From Cavia porcellus (Eukaryota > Chordata > Mammalia > Rodentia > Caviidae): a stretch of DNA of 64,000 nt. The notes beneath the pieces are model-generated. The model worked only from the letters and a program-made list of their open reading frames with translations. It did not search any database and was not told where the DNA came from. Shown one piece after another: positions 1 to 9,908 of this stretch (its first letter is position 1; each line of letters begins with the position of its first letter). The DNA lies in assembly GCF_034190915.1 (NCBI RefSeq), contig NW_026947486.1:17324001-17388000 (forward strand). Reading direction: 5' to 3'. The position numbers were made by a program, and so were the translations under genes.

Positions 1-239
1 TTAATTTGAATTAATGAATCATTTCTAGATCACAGATAGATTTTGAAAATATGACAAATTACAGATTGTCCACCTATTTACTTCACCTGGATGACCACCA
101 TGAAACTACATACTATAACAGTCAATAAAACAGTCTGAAGAGGAAAATATAGAACTAATGCTAAATTTTTATCTCAGTAAACTTTTATTGATTACATATT
201 TCTTTACAGACTACTGAGTTAGGTGTTGTGCTATAGAGA
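1..239. other. Spacer, no gene seen
   Basis: AT-rich sequence with no open frame of note and no repeat family I can name. It leads into a MIR-like stretch. Confidence 0.4.
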
Positions 240-450
240 ATAAAGAGATATCTAAGATGATCTCTGTTACTTATTAAGTACCAGCTAGATCCCATGTACT
301 TTATTGCTACTTTCCATAGAAACCCTGTAACATAGATAAAAGAGTCCCTACCTTATCAATTGAGTGGAGGCTCAGGGAAGCTAGATAACTTTCCCAAAGT
401 TACATAGCTAGCAGTAAGTGGCAGAATAAGAATTTGACTCTTGAAATCCA
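240..450 (+). repeat. MIR SINE (ancient, diverged)
   Basis: The core of the mammalian-wide MIR SINE is recognisable: an 'accctgtaacatag' block, then 'ggctcaggga', then 'cccaaagttacatagctagc' followed by 'agtaagtggcagaat'. These correspond in order to the MIR segments that normally read as a gag-cactgag, a 'gcccaaggtcacacagct' and an 'agtaagtggcagag' block. Divergence is high, as expected for this age. The 5' limit is approximate. Confidence 0.7.
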
Positions 451-505
451 TTTTATTCCCAGAAAACAAAGCCCCTGTTTTCAAGAAATGATAGTCACTA
501 ACATG

Positions 506-563
506 ATTTACATCATTGCATACTAAATTATTATTATTTACATCATTGCATACTAAATTATTA
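506..563. repeat. Direct tandem duplication, 30-bp unit
   Basis: The block starting 'atttacatcattgcatac' occurs at 506 and again at 536 with no mismatch over about 28 bases. It is a recent local slippage or duplication just upstream of a SINE. Confidence 0.95.
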
Positions 564-587
564 CAAAACTACATATTCATCTTAAAA

Positions 588-664
588 TTTGGTACAAAGA
601 ATCAAACTCACAACTTCCTACTTGCCAGGCAGGCACTTGTGTGACTAAGCTAAATCCCCAGCCA
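588..664 (-). mobile_element. ID SINE, reverse orientation
   Basis: This matches the reverse complement of the ID consensus seen elsewhere in the window: 'aatcaaactcacaac', 'gccaggcaggcacttg', ending 'gctaaatccccagcc'. The last block is the complement of the tRNA-like A-box start 'ggctggggatttagc'. It is moderately diverged. Confidence 0.8.
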
Positions 665-984
665 CAAAAATACGTCTTCTCTAATCACTCATTTATCTTT
701 GTACACAACTAGTCCATAGACTCCAAAAGGGCAGGAACAATGCCAGGATTTTGTGACTTTGGTGAAGATACAGTGCTGAGTATAAGAAGAGCTTCAATGT
801 GCCATGTACTAGTGGAGTTTGATAAATTTTCTCTTGGTCTGATTTCTGCGAAACAAATTGTATAATACTCATCAACAAAGGCTGAAAGAGGAAGGAAAAA
901 TGAGTACATCTAAGAATTTGTGATAATAGATTGCTCTTTCCTATTTCATTTAATTCTCAAAATCCTACAGAATAGATCTTACTA

Positions 985-1172
985 TCCGACTCACAGCAGC
1001 AGCCTCCATTATTTGGGAGACTGAAGCAGTAGGATCTCAAGTTCAAGGCCAACCCAGGCAATGTAGTAAGACCCTGTCTCAAAATTTAAAAAAAAAAGAG
1101 TTTGGAATGTGGCCCAGTGGTGCAGTGGCCCTGGATTTGATCCCCAGTACCTTAAAGAAGAATAAAGAAAGA
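985..1172 (+). mobile_element. B1-dID composite SINE
   Basis: The left half is 7SL-derived: 'gggagactgaagcagtaggatc', 'caaggccaaccc', then 'agaccctgtctcaaaa' and an A-run. The right half is ID-like: 'tggcccagtggtgcag', then 'gatttgatccccagtacc' and an A-rich tail. A B1 left monomer joined to an ID right monomer is the B1-dID arrangement of non-murine rodents. Confidence 0.75.
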
Positions 1173-1396
1173 AAAGATCTGGTCCAAGATCACAGAAACA
1201 ACAGTTGACAAACAGCTGAAACTTAGTTCTGTCTGAACAGAGTCTCTTCTATTTTAAGGCTTCATAGATTGCAAGATACAGTTTTGATTTAATAATTAGT
1301 TCTCAAAGAAGTAGGAATGGTACCTCATTAAATTAATAGGCTGATTTTAAAATGTATATCAATTTTGGAATGGGAAAATGGTATCTCAAAAGGCAA

Positions 1397-1747
1397 GAAA
1401 ATCCATTCCGCAGTTTGATTGGCATTTGGATTGTTTCCAAGATTTGGCTATTATAAATTGTGCTGCTATAAACATGGGTGCACTTTTATATAAAGGAGTA
1501 CTACTCAGGTAAAAAGGAGGATAAATGATGTTTTTCATAGGCAAATAGATGCAACTTGAGACCATATTCATAAATGAAATAAATTAGACTCACATATGTA
1601 AATATCATATTGGTTCTTAGTGTAAAAAATTGAAAGTAAATAAGATTCAAAATGTACAATAGATATTGTGAAAGCAAAGGGAAAAAAGCTGCTCAAAAAG
1701 AAAGAGCAATAGGATAGGGTAAAGGAGAAAAGAAAGAAGGGAAAAAA

Positions 1748-1796
<49 letters not shown>

Positions 1797-2012
1797 CAGA
1801 TAGCTATACAATCAGTCTCTGTCAGTTCATTTTGAAAAAAGCTTTTGTGCCTTCATTATTCAATGGTTTGATCACTTTTTTCATGTCTGTGTCTTGTAAT
1901 CTGAAAAACTACTTTGAAGATAACAATATCAATATATTTACCAATGTTAACCTCCTATTATTTTGTTTTGAAGTTTTATATCATAGCTTTTATTTTTTGT
2001 TTTTAAAATGTT
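1397..2012 (+). mobile_element. L1 fragment A with inverted 5' segment
   Basis: 1397-1486 is the reverse complement of the end of L1 ORF2 (it holds 'tttccaagatttggctatt' and 'gctgctataaacatgggtg'). From about 1492 the last part of ORF2 reads forward ('gatgcaacttgagaccata'), followed by 3' UTR to about 2012. The inverted piece is the segment just upstream of the forward piece, and its 5'-most end lies at the junction. That is the structure left by twin-primed reverse transcription. An (AT)n run interrupts the 3' UTR. Confidence 0.7.
1751..1796. repeat. (AT)n microsatellite
   Basis: About 23 uninterrupted TA units lie within the 3' UTR of L1 fragment A. Confidence 0.97.
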
Positions 2013-2294
2013 AAAAATCAGAAAATGAGGTATAATATATTTGTAACGTGTTTCCAAGTTTTCTTTGAAAACTGCTGTCAAAAAACAAAGCCTTCCCGAG
2101 TAGAGAATTAATGTTTAGCAAAACTCTGAAAAAAATCCAAAGATTCTAGGCATTCAGTGGATACTTGTGCAAATTTAAAACTTCCTGTGCTCCTATGAAT
2201 TGAGTAATACTAGCTGCATGATCCAATTCAAAGGGTTAAAACTGATGTGAAAATTTGTCAATATAGTTTGTAATTTGTAATGGGGTTATAGTTC
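2013..2294. other. Spacer, no gene seen
   Basis: AT-rich sequence between L1 fragment A and a pyrimidine tract. I recognise nothing in it. Confidence 0.4.
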
Positions 2295-2385
2295 CACCAT
2301 AGTACTCCTCTCTCTCTTCTCCTCTCTCTCTCTCTCCTCTCTATCTCTCTCTCTTTCTTTTCTCTCTCTCCTTCCCCACTCCTCT
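2295..2385. repeat. CT-rich polypyrimidine tract
   Basis: About 90 bases of nearly pure T and C on the plus strand, mostly TCTC units. An open frame reads through its purine strand, but its Arg/Glu-only composition is an artefact of the repeat. Confidence 0.95.
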
Positions 2386-2602
2386 CAGAATGACTTGAAG
2401 AACCTTTTAAAAAATAAGTAGCTGCCCTTCCCACTCTTAAACATGTCCCCTCCCTTTCCATTACCTAGCCACCTAGCCTACCTCTCATTAGCCCAGATAA
2501 ATCCTGTTCCTGGCTTCAGTAGAAATCTAGTAGAATCTATATGACTATGGAAAGAAATTAAGCAGCATTTATAACTGTATTGTTGTTATTCCCAGATGCT
2601 AT

Positions 2603-2720
2603 TCTCTCCCTCTCTCTCTCTCTCTCTCTGTCTCTGTCTCTCTGTCTCCATGTCTCTGTCTCTGTCTCTCTGTCTCCATGTCTCTGTCTCTGTCTCTGTC
2701 AGTCTCTCTCTCTGTTTCAA
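2603..2720. repeat. (CT)n / (TCTCTG)n microsatellite
   Basis: CT dinucleotides grade into TCTCTG and TCCATG-type hexamers. A small Leu/Ser frame through it is compositional only. Confidence 0.95.
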
Positions 2721-3244
2721 ATAAGTACCCCTTCTCCTTTCATAGCTCTTGGACTATGTAAATTGGTTAGACCTCAAGTTTCTCTTAGTTAGAATTGGCA
2801 GTAACAGCAGATCCCTCTGAATGGAGTTACCAGATGCCCTGCACAAATATATCAGGAACTAAGTATGGTATAAGCAGGAAAAGTTAAGGATAGAACCTGA
2901 CTGGTTTCCTCATATGTATAAATGCAGTTGATGTCAGGTAATATGTTGAAAACCACAATAAAATATCATTTTCCTTAAAATGGAAGAATATTTCTCAAAA
3001 AAAAAAAAAAAACCCAGTTGGCTCAAAGGCCTCACTTCCATTCTATAGCTATCACTTTCAAAATAACTTTTCTCACCCTAGTTCTTGTCTACATTACTTA
3101 AGGGCAATAGTAAATATTGTCTTCCTGGAATACTTAGGACTCATGCCACACCCTGACCAGACATAATGGAAATTTTCTTGCATTGTGAATTGAAGATTAT
3201 CACTGTGGTCTCTATACTCTTATGATAATTTCCATGCCATTTTT
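2721..3244. other. Spacer with a short poly(A) run
   Basis: No gene is seen. A run of A at 2998-3014 may be the tail of an unidentified short retroposon whose body I cannot recognise. Confidence 0.4.
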
Positions 3245-5306
3245 CAATATTATATTTATTTAAAGAAAAAAGCAAAACAGAAAAAAGGGTAGAAGTAATA
3301 CAGAATTTCAAAAGAAATCAATGCTAAGAAATGACTAGTTGATAAATTACATATTGTCATGTTTAAGGCCCAAAAATGAAGCACAGAAAGTGGACAATCA
3401 AACAATGGGAATACAAACCATTCTGTTCAGTGATCCAACAACTTAATAATGTGGTTATCTATCTTACACACTAAACACTCAGTTATATCCCTTAGCGGAC
3501 TTTTCATCCTTTCTTTTTTTTTTTTACAATAGCTATTACACATTTTGGAACTTATTTTTCCTACAGATTTTATTACTTTTTGCACCAAAGAGACAATGTG
3601 ACATGTATAAATATGATTTTTATTTATTTCACTTATGAGGATAATCTCCAGTTTCTTCCATTTACCTATAAAGGCCTCAAGATCACCTTTTATAGCTGAG
3701 TAATATTTCATTTTATAAAAATATCACATCTTTTTCATCCACTCTGCAGTTGATGGGCATTTTGGTTGTATCCAAGATTTAGCTATTACAAATTGAGCTG
3801 CTATAAACATGGGTACACATATAGTACTGTGACATGACCTTTTCAGTTTTTCTGGGAAAATACCCAGGAGGAGAATAGCTGGATTGAATAGAAGTGCCAA
3901 TCCTAGTCTGTTGTGGAATCTCCATATTGATTTCCATAGTCACTGCACCAGTCTATACTCCCACCAAAAGTGGAGAAGTGTTTCTTTTTCCATGTAGCCT
4001 TGCCAACATTTGTTATCAGTTGATTTCTGGAGGCAGTCATTCTTTCAGGAGTGAGATAAAATCTTAATGCTGTTTTAATTTGTATTTCTCAAACGACAGT
4101 GATGGTGAACATGTTTTCATGTATTTATTTGCCATTTGCATGTCTTCATCTAAGAAATATGTGTTCATCCCAGATGCCCATTTTTTTGAGGGAGTTTGAG
4201 TTTGGGGGGCTTGATTTTTTTTTAATTCTTTGTATGTTTTGTATACAAGTCCTTTGAGGGGTTGTTGGTTAAACTATTTTCCCATTCTGTGGGTTTTTTC
4301 ACTATGTTGATGATTTCTTTTGACATGCAAAAGCATTTTAATAATATGAGGTCCCAGTTTTTGATACTTTGAAGTGTTACCCATGCCGTTAGCATCTTGT
4401 TCATGAATTCTCTGCCTACCCCTATGCCTCCAAGACTTCTGTCTACTTTGCCTTGCAGTAGATTTACCATTTATCTTTTAATATTTTGATCTTTGATCCA
4501 CTTTGATTTTAGTTTAGTGTATGGTGATAGGCATGGGTCTAGTTTCAGTCTTCAGCATGTGCAGAGCCAATTTTTCCAACACCATTTATTAAAGAGGCTA
4601 TGCTTCTTGGAGTGAATATGTTTAGACCCTTGGTTAAATATCAGGTGGCTGAGTGTCTTTGTAGTTGCGCTTGCATCTTCTAATCTATTCCACTGATCGT
4701 CAGATCTATTTCTTTGCAAGTACCATGCTGGTTTTATCATGGTAGCTTTGAGTGTAGTTTCAAATCAGGAATTGAGATGCCTCCTGCCTTGCCTTTTTTG
4801 CCCAGAATCACCTTTCCTATTCTAGGTTTCTTGTGTTTCTAAATGAATTTTATGAGTGTTTTCCCTGGATCTGTATATGTTCACAGTATTTTGATTGGAG
4901 TTGCATTAAATCTGTATAACAGATTTGGGAGTATGGCCATTTTCAAAATGTTGGTTCTTCCTAGTCAACAGCAAGGACTATGCTTCCATTTTCTAGTATT
5001 CTTTTCAATCTCCTTGTTTAGCATAGTATAATTTTCAGCATATAGTTCTTTTAGATCCTTGGATAGGTTGATTCTTAAGTATCTCATTTTTAGATAGTAT
5101 TATGAAAGGTGATATTTCCAAAATTTCTCTCTCAGTGAGATTTTTGTTTGTGTACACAAATGCTACTGATTTTTGAGCACTGGCTTTGTATCCAACTGCA
5201 CTGCTCAATTTGGTTTATTACCTCTCATAGTCTTTTAATGTAGTTTTTTGGGTCTTCTACATAGAGTATCATGTGAATAGTGATACTTAAACTTCTTCCT
5301 TTCCTA
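3245..5306 (-). mobile_element. L1 element B, 5'-truncated
   Basis: The window's plus strand reads from the 3' end of the element. 3245-3660 is 3' UTR, then the reverse complement of the ORF2 C-terminal half. Recognisable blocks include the complement of the ORF2 terminal 'ttcagctataaa' region near 3690, the Cys-rich region near 3930-3980, and the segment after the reverse transcriptase active site up to about 5300. The only open frames are short (60-94 codons), so coding capacity is lost. It stops abruptly at 5306, where plus-strand ORF1 of another L1 begins. Confidence 0.9.
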
Positions 5307-5307
5307 T

Positions 5308-8300
5308 GAACTAAACAAAAAAGGTAGAATCCCTGGATGAACAATATAAGAAACAAACAGAATACATAAAGCATATGCACAGGGATATACAGGAATCAAA
5401 AATTTCATTGAAAGCTGTAAAAAAAAGCCTCAATGAAAGTGAAGATAGAATTTCAGACCTCAAAGACAAGATTGCAGCTAGTGAACAAGAAAGTAAAGCC
5501 CTTTAAAAAAAAGAAACAAGAAATCAGGAAATATTTCAACAGCTGCAAGATGAAGCAAAGAAAAAAACATAAGATTGATAGGGATAAATCAAAAAGAAAG
5601 GGACAACATAAAGGATGTCAAGAGGATATTTAGAGAAGTAATAGCTGAAAATTTCCTAAACAAGAGATTGTAAACTGATATCAGAATCAGTGAAGCATAT
5701 AGAACTCCAAATAGCCATAACAAAAATAAAACTACATCCAGACGTATAATAGTTCCCATCCTAGAAATTCAACAAAAGAATAGAATATTAAAAGCTGTTC
5801 GAGAGAAAAGACAAATCACCTATAAAGGAAAACGTATCACAATCACAGCATACTTCTCAGCACAAACAATAAAGTCAAGAAGAGCAGGAAGTGAAGTATT
5901 TCAGATCCTAAAGGAAAATGATTTCCAACCTAGACTGATGTACCCTGCACAAGTGTCCTCCAAAATGGATGGAGAAATAGGATACTTCCATGACAAAGAA
6001 CAGCTGAAGAACTTCATGATCACCAAACCAACCCTGCAAAGAATATGGAAAGACAGTTTAGATACACAAAGGGAAAAACCACTAAGCAAAGCAGACAATT
6101 AAACAGAACAGAAAGATAAAGATGCAACAGCAGAGAAATAACATGTCAACAATAAACCAACATATAACAGTTATAATCTTTAATGTAAATGGTCTCAATG
6201 CACCAGTTAAAGAAATAGACTGGCAGAATGGATCAAGAAACAAAATTCAACCATATGCTGTCTACAAAAAAACCGTCTAACCCAAAAAGATACTCACAGA
6301 CTGAAAGTCAAGCGATGGAAAACAGTATTTCATGCAACGTGAACCAAAAAAAAGCGGTGGTAGCTATTCTGTTTGCAGACAGTGTGAACCTCAAACCAAT
6401 AATGATCAGAAGACATAAAGAAGGTATTTACATACTGGTTAGGGGAAAACTTCAAGAGGGAGAGATCACTATCTTAAATATATATGCTCCAAATCCGAGA
6501 GCATCAAGTTATATAAAACAAGTATTAACAGAAATAAAAAACCAAATTACCAGTAACACAATTTATAACAGGAGACCTTAACACGCTATTGACACCAAGG
6601 GACAGATCAACCAAACAGAAAATCAGCAAAGAAATAACAGAACTGAATCACACCTGTGAACAAATGGACTTGATATACATATACAGTGTTCCATCCAACA
6701 AATCAGAATACTCATTCTTATAAGAAGTACATGGGTCATTCTTTAGAATAGACCATATATTAGCTCACGGAACATATTAAAATAAATGCAAAACAGTTGA
6801 AATTATCCCTTGCATGTTATTGGATCACAGCACTATGAAATTAGAAATTAATGATAAAAGATAATGCAAAAATCCAACAAACACATGGAAACTGAATGAC
6901 ACACTCTTGAATAATCAGTGGGTCACAAGGGAAATTAAATAAGAAATTAAACAATACCTACAAGAAAACAAAAATACAAATACAACGTACCGGAATCTGT
7001 GGGATGCAATGAAAGCTGTCTTCAGAGGAAAATTTATTGCATCGAGTTCCCATATCAAGAAAACAGAACAAAAACAAATAAATAACCTGATGCTACACCT
7101 CAATGAACTAGAAAAAGAAAAGCAAGTCAAGCTCAAATCCAAAAGAAGGGAGGAAATTATAAAAATCAGAGCAGAAATTAATGCAATAGAGACTAAGAAA
7201 ACAATCCAACAAGTCAATGAACCAAAGAGTTGGTTCTTTGAAAGAATAAATGAAATTGATAAGCCCTTAGCAAGACTTGTTTTAAAAAGGGAAGAAAAAG
7301 CTCAAATTCACGCAATAAAGAATTAAAAAGGTAAAACCACTGCAGACCCTGTAGAAATACAGAAGATCATCAAAACCTATTTCAAAAACCTCTACTCTCA
7401 TAGATTTTTAACACAGAAGAAGTAGACATGTTCGTAGAAATATATGAAGTACCAACGTTAGGTCAAGAAGATGTAAAACTGCTGAAAAACCCAAACTTTT
7501 TAATGAAATTGAAAATATAATTAAGTCCTTAAGGACAAACAGGAGCCCAGGCCCAGATGGATTCACTGCAGAATTCTACAAGAAGTACAAAGAAGACTTA
7601 ATGCAGACACTCCTCAAACTCTTCAATAAAATCAAAAGGGAAGCAATCCTTCCTAAGTCATGCCTGAAAGCAAATATTACTCTAGGACCAAAACCTGAAA
7701 AAGACCCAACTAAAAAGAGAAGTATAGACCGATATCCCTAATGAACACAGATGCAAAAATCATCAATAAAATATTGTCAAATAGGATGCAGCAAATCATC
7801 AAGAAGATTATACACCATGACCAGGTGGGATTCATCCCAGGCATGCAGGGATAGTTCAACATACATAAATCAATAAAACGAAAAGTAAGAATCATAAGAT
7901 CATTGCTACGCAGAAAAAGCTTTTGATAAGGTCCAACATTCATTTATGATAAGAACCTTACAGAAAATTAGAATAGATGGTCTTTACCTCAATATCATAA
8001 AGGCTATCTATGAAATACCAACAGCCAGTGTCATTCTAAATTGCCAATTAAAGGCCTTTACTTTAAAATCAGGCACAAGACAATGATCTCTCTTATCACC
8101 CCTCCTATTTAATATAGTACTGAAAATACTAGCCAGAGCATTTAGACAAGAGAAAGAAATAAAAAGGGTAAAGATAGGAAAAGAAGAAGTTAAATTATCA
8201 TTATTTTCAGATGACATGATATTCTACATAGAAGAACCCCAAAACTCCATTGAAAGAATATTAGATATAATAAATAAATTCAGCACTGTTTCTGGATACA

Positions 8301-8437
8301 AAATCAATACTCAAAAATCAATAAATTCCTATATAGTAACAACAAAATCACTGACAGAGAAATAAGATAAACCACATCCTTCACAGTAGCAACCAAAATA
8401 TGAAATATTTAAGAATTACTCTCAAGAAAAAAGTGCA
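5308..8437 (+). mobile_element. L1 element C, 5' part (ORF1 to mid ORF2)
   Basis: The element starts in mid ORF1 (compare element D at about 9099), runs through the end of ORF1 near 6102, has an ORF2 start at 6122, and continues through the endonuclease and reverse transcriptase regions. It stops in mid ORF2, where element D is inserted, and resumes at 14919. Coding is broken by many stops and indels; the longest surviving pieces are about 100-117 codons (6228-6581, 7009-7326). It is more diverged than D and E, consistent with being the older host of D. Confidence 0.9.
8424..8437 (+). repeat. Left target-site duplication of L1 element D
   Basis: 'aagaaaaaagtgca' occurs here and again at 14905-14918, flanking element D. 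The A-rich left part is typical of an L1 endonuclease target read on this strand. The two halves of element C rejoin exactly when one copy is removed. Confidence 0.93.
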
Positions 8438-8837
8438 GCTGCCGCGCCTGGCCATCGGTGTGTAGGGGAGGAGCTGGGCAGATCTGGGGTGCCTGCATCA
8501 GCCTCTCCGTGTGTCTGGAGGACTGTGGATATCTCTGCAAGCAGGGAGGGGTCACAGGTTCCTGAGGCACCGTGGCCTGTGGTGAGTACCCTAACCCGGC
8601 TGCGATTGAAGAACTGTGGAGCTTCCAAGGGGCAGGTGGGTGCACAGTGTCCCTGAGGCCCAGCTTGTCTGGAACTGCGGAGTTCTGAGCACGCAGAGGA
8701 GGGCCACTGGTCCTGCAGGCCCAATGGCTTGGGGTAGCGTGGTGCCAGAGTCTCAGTAGCTGCAAACATAGAAGGGGATTTTCAACAGATCCTGAGGAAG
8801 CTTTCAAATAACACTTGAAACACAGAAATGTAGGAAA
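8438..8837 (+). promoter_or_regulatory. 5' UTR / presumed internal promoter of L1 D
   Basis: This GC-rich island in AT-rich surroundings lies upstream of ORF1. From 8451 it aligns with the monomers of element E ('gccatcggtgtg', 'gatctgggg', 'gcctgcatcagcc', 'ctggaggactgtggat'). Only one shortened monomer is present, followed by the same non-repeated tether seen in E. The promoter role is inferred from position and from the known biology of L1 5' UTRs. Confidence 0.8.
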
Positions 8838-9889
8838 ATGACAACACAAAAGACCAAATTACAACCTCAAACCTCCAGCCCATCTCAAGAAATCCTAGGA
8901 ATGATGCATATAGAAGAAAATATATCCCATCCACCTCATATATGGGACACAATAGCTACTGAAATTGACAAGCAACTCCAGGAAGCTTTAAAGAAATTCA
9001 AACTCAAAATAATCTCCCAGATAAAAGAAGAAATGATAAAAGAAATGAAAGAGATTCTAAATATATCTAAAGAAAACACAGATAAAAAATTGGAGGAACT
9101 AAACAAAAAGATAGAATCCCTAGACGAGCAATATAAGAAACAAACAGAATACATAATGCAGATGCACAGAGATATACAGGAAATAAAAACTCCACTGCAA
9201 GTTGTAAAAACCGCCTTAATGAAAGTGAAGATAGAATTTCAGACCTTGAAGACAGGATTGCAGCTAGTGAACAGGAAAGGAAAGATCTTTTGAAAATAAC
9301 AAGGAATCAGGAAACAACAATTCAACAACTGCAAGACGATGCAAAGAAGAATAACATAAGAATGATAGGGATTAATGAAAGAGAGGGAGACAACATGAAG
9401 GATGTCAGGAGGACATTTAGAGAAGTTATAGCTGAAAATTTCCCAAGCATGAGATCAGAAATCAACATCAAGATCAGTGAAGCATATAGAACTCCAAATA
9501 ATCATAACCAAAATAAAACTACACCCAGACATATAATAATCACCATCACAGAAATCCAACACAAGAATAGATTATTAAAAGCTGTCAGAGAGAAAAGACA
9601 GAACACTTATAAAGGAAAACCTATCAGAATCACAGCAGACTTCTCAACACAAACGATAAAGTCAAGAAGAGCATGGAGTGAAGTATTCCAGATCCTAAAG
9701 CAAAATGATTTCCAACCTAGACTGATATATCCTGCAAAACTATCATTCAAAATAGATGGTGTAATATGATAGTTCCATGACAAAGAACAGCTGAAGAACT
9801 TCATGAACACCAAACCAACCCTGCAAAAATTATTGAAAGACAGTTTAGATACACAAAGGAAAAAACCACTAAGCAAACCAAATAATTAA
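8838..9889 (+). pseudogene. L1 ORF1 (RNA-binding chaperone) of element D, broken
   Basis: L1 ORF1p is the nucleic-acid-binding trimer that coats L1 RNA. The frame opens MTTQKTKLQPQ, then has a charged, heptad-rich coiled-coil stretch at about residues 45-120, an RRM-like part with IRMIGINEREGDN, and a C-terminal domain containing RRAWSEVFQIL. Full length would be about 350 codons, close to the 338 of human ORF1p. Damage seen: one base is missing from an A-run near 9188 relative to element E, shifting the frame, and a TGA lies at 9767-9769, about 40 codons before the natural TAA at 9887-9889. The start is the first ATG after the 5' UTR, conserved in position with E and H. Confidence 0.93.
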
Positions 9890-9908
9890 ACAGAACAGAA
9901 AGATAAAG

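Noticed and set aside
2258..2461. Arg/Glu-rich frame through the CT tract
   Set aside because: Its composition is dictated entirely by the pyrimidine repeat.
5308..8437. C as the inverted arm of B from one twin-primed insertion
   Set aside because: C continues after D to its own ORF2 end and 3' UTR at 17762, so it is a separate element.
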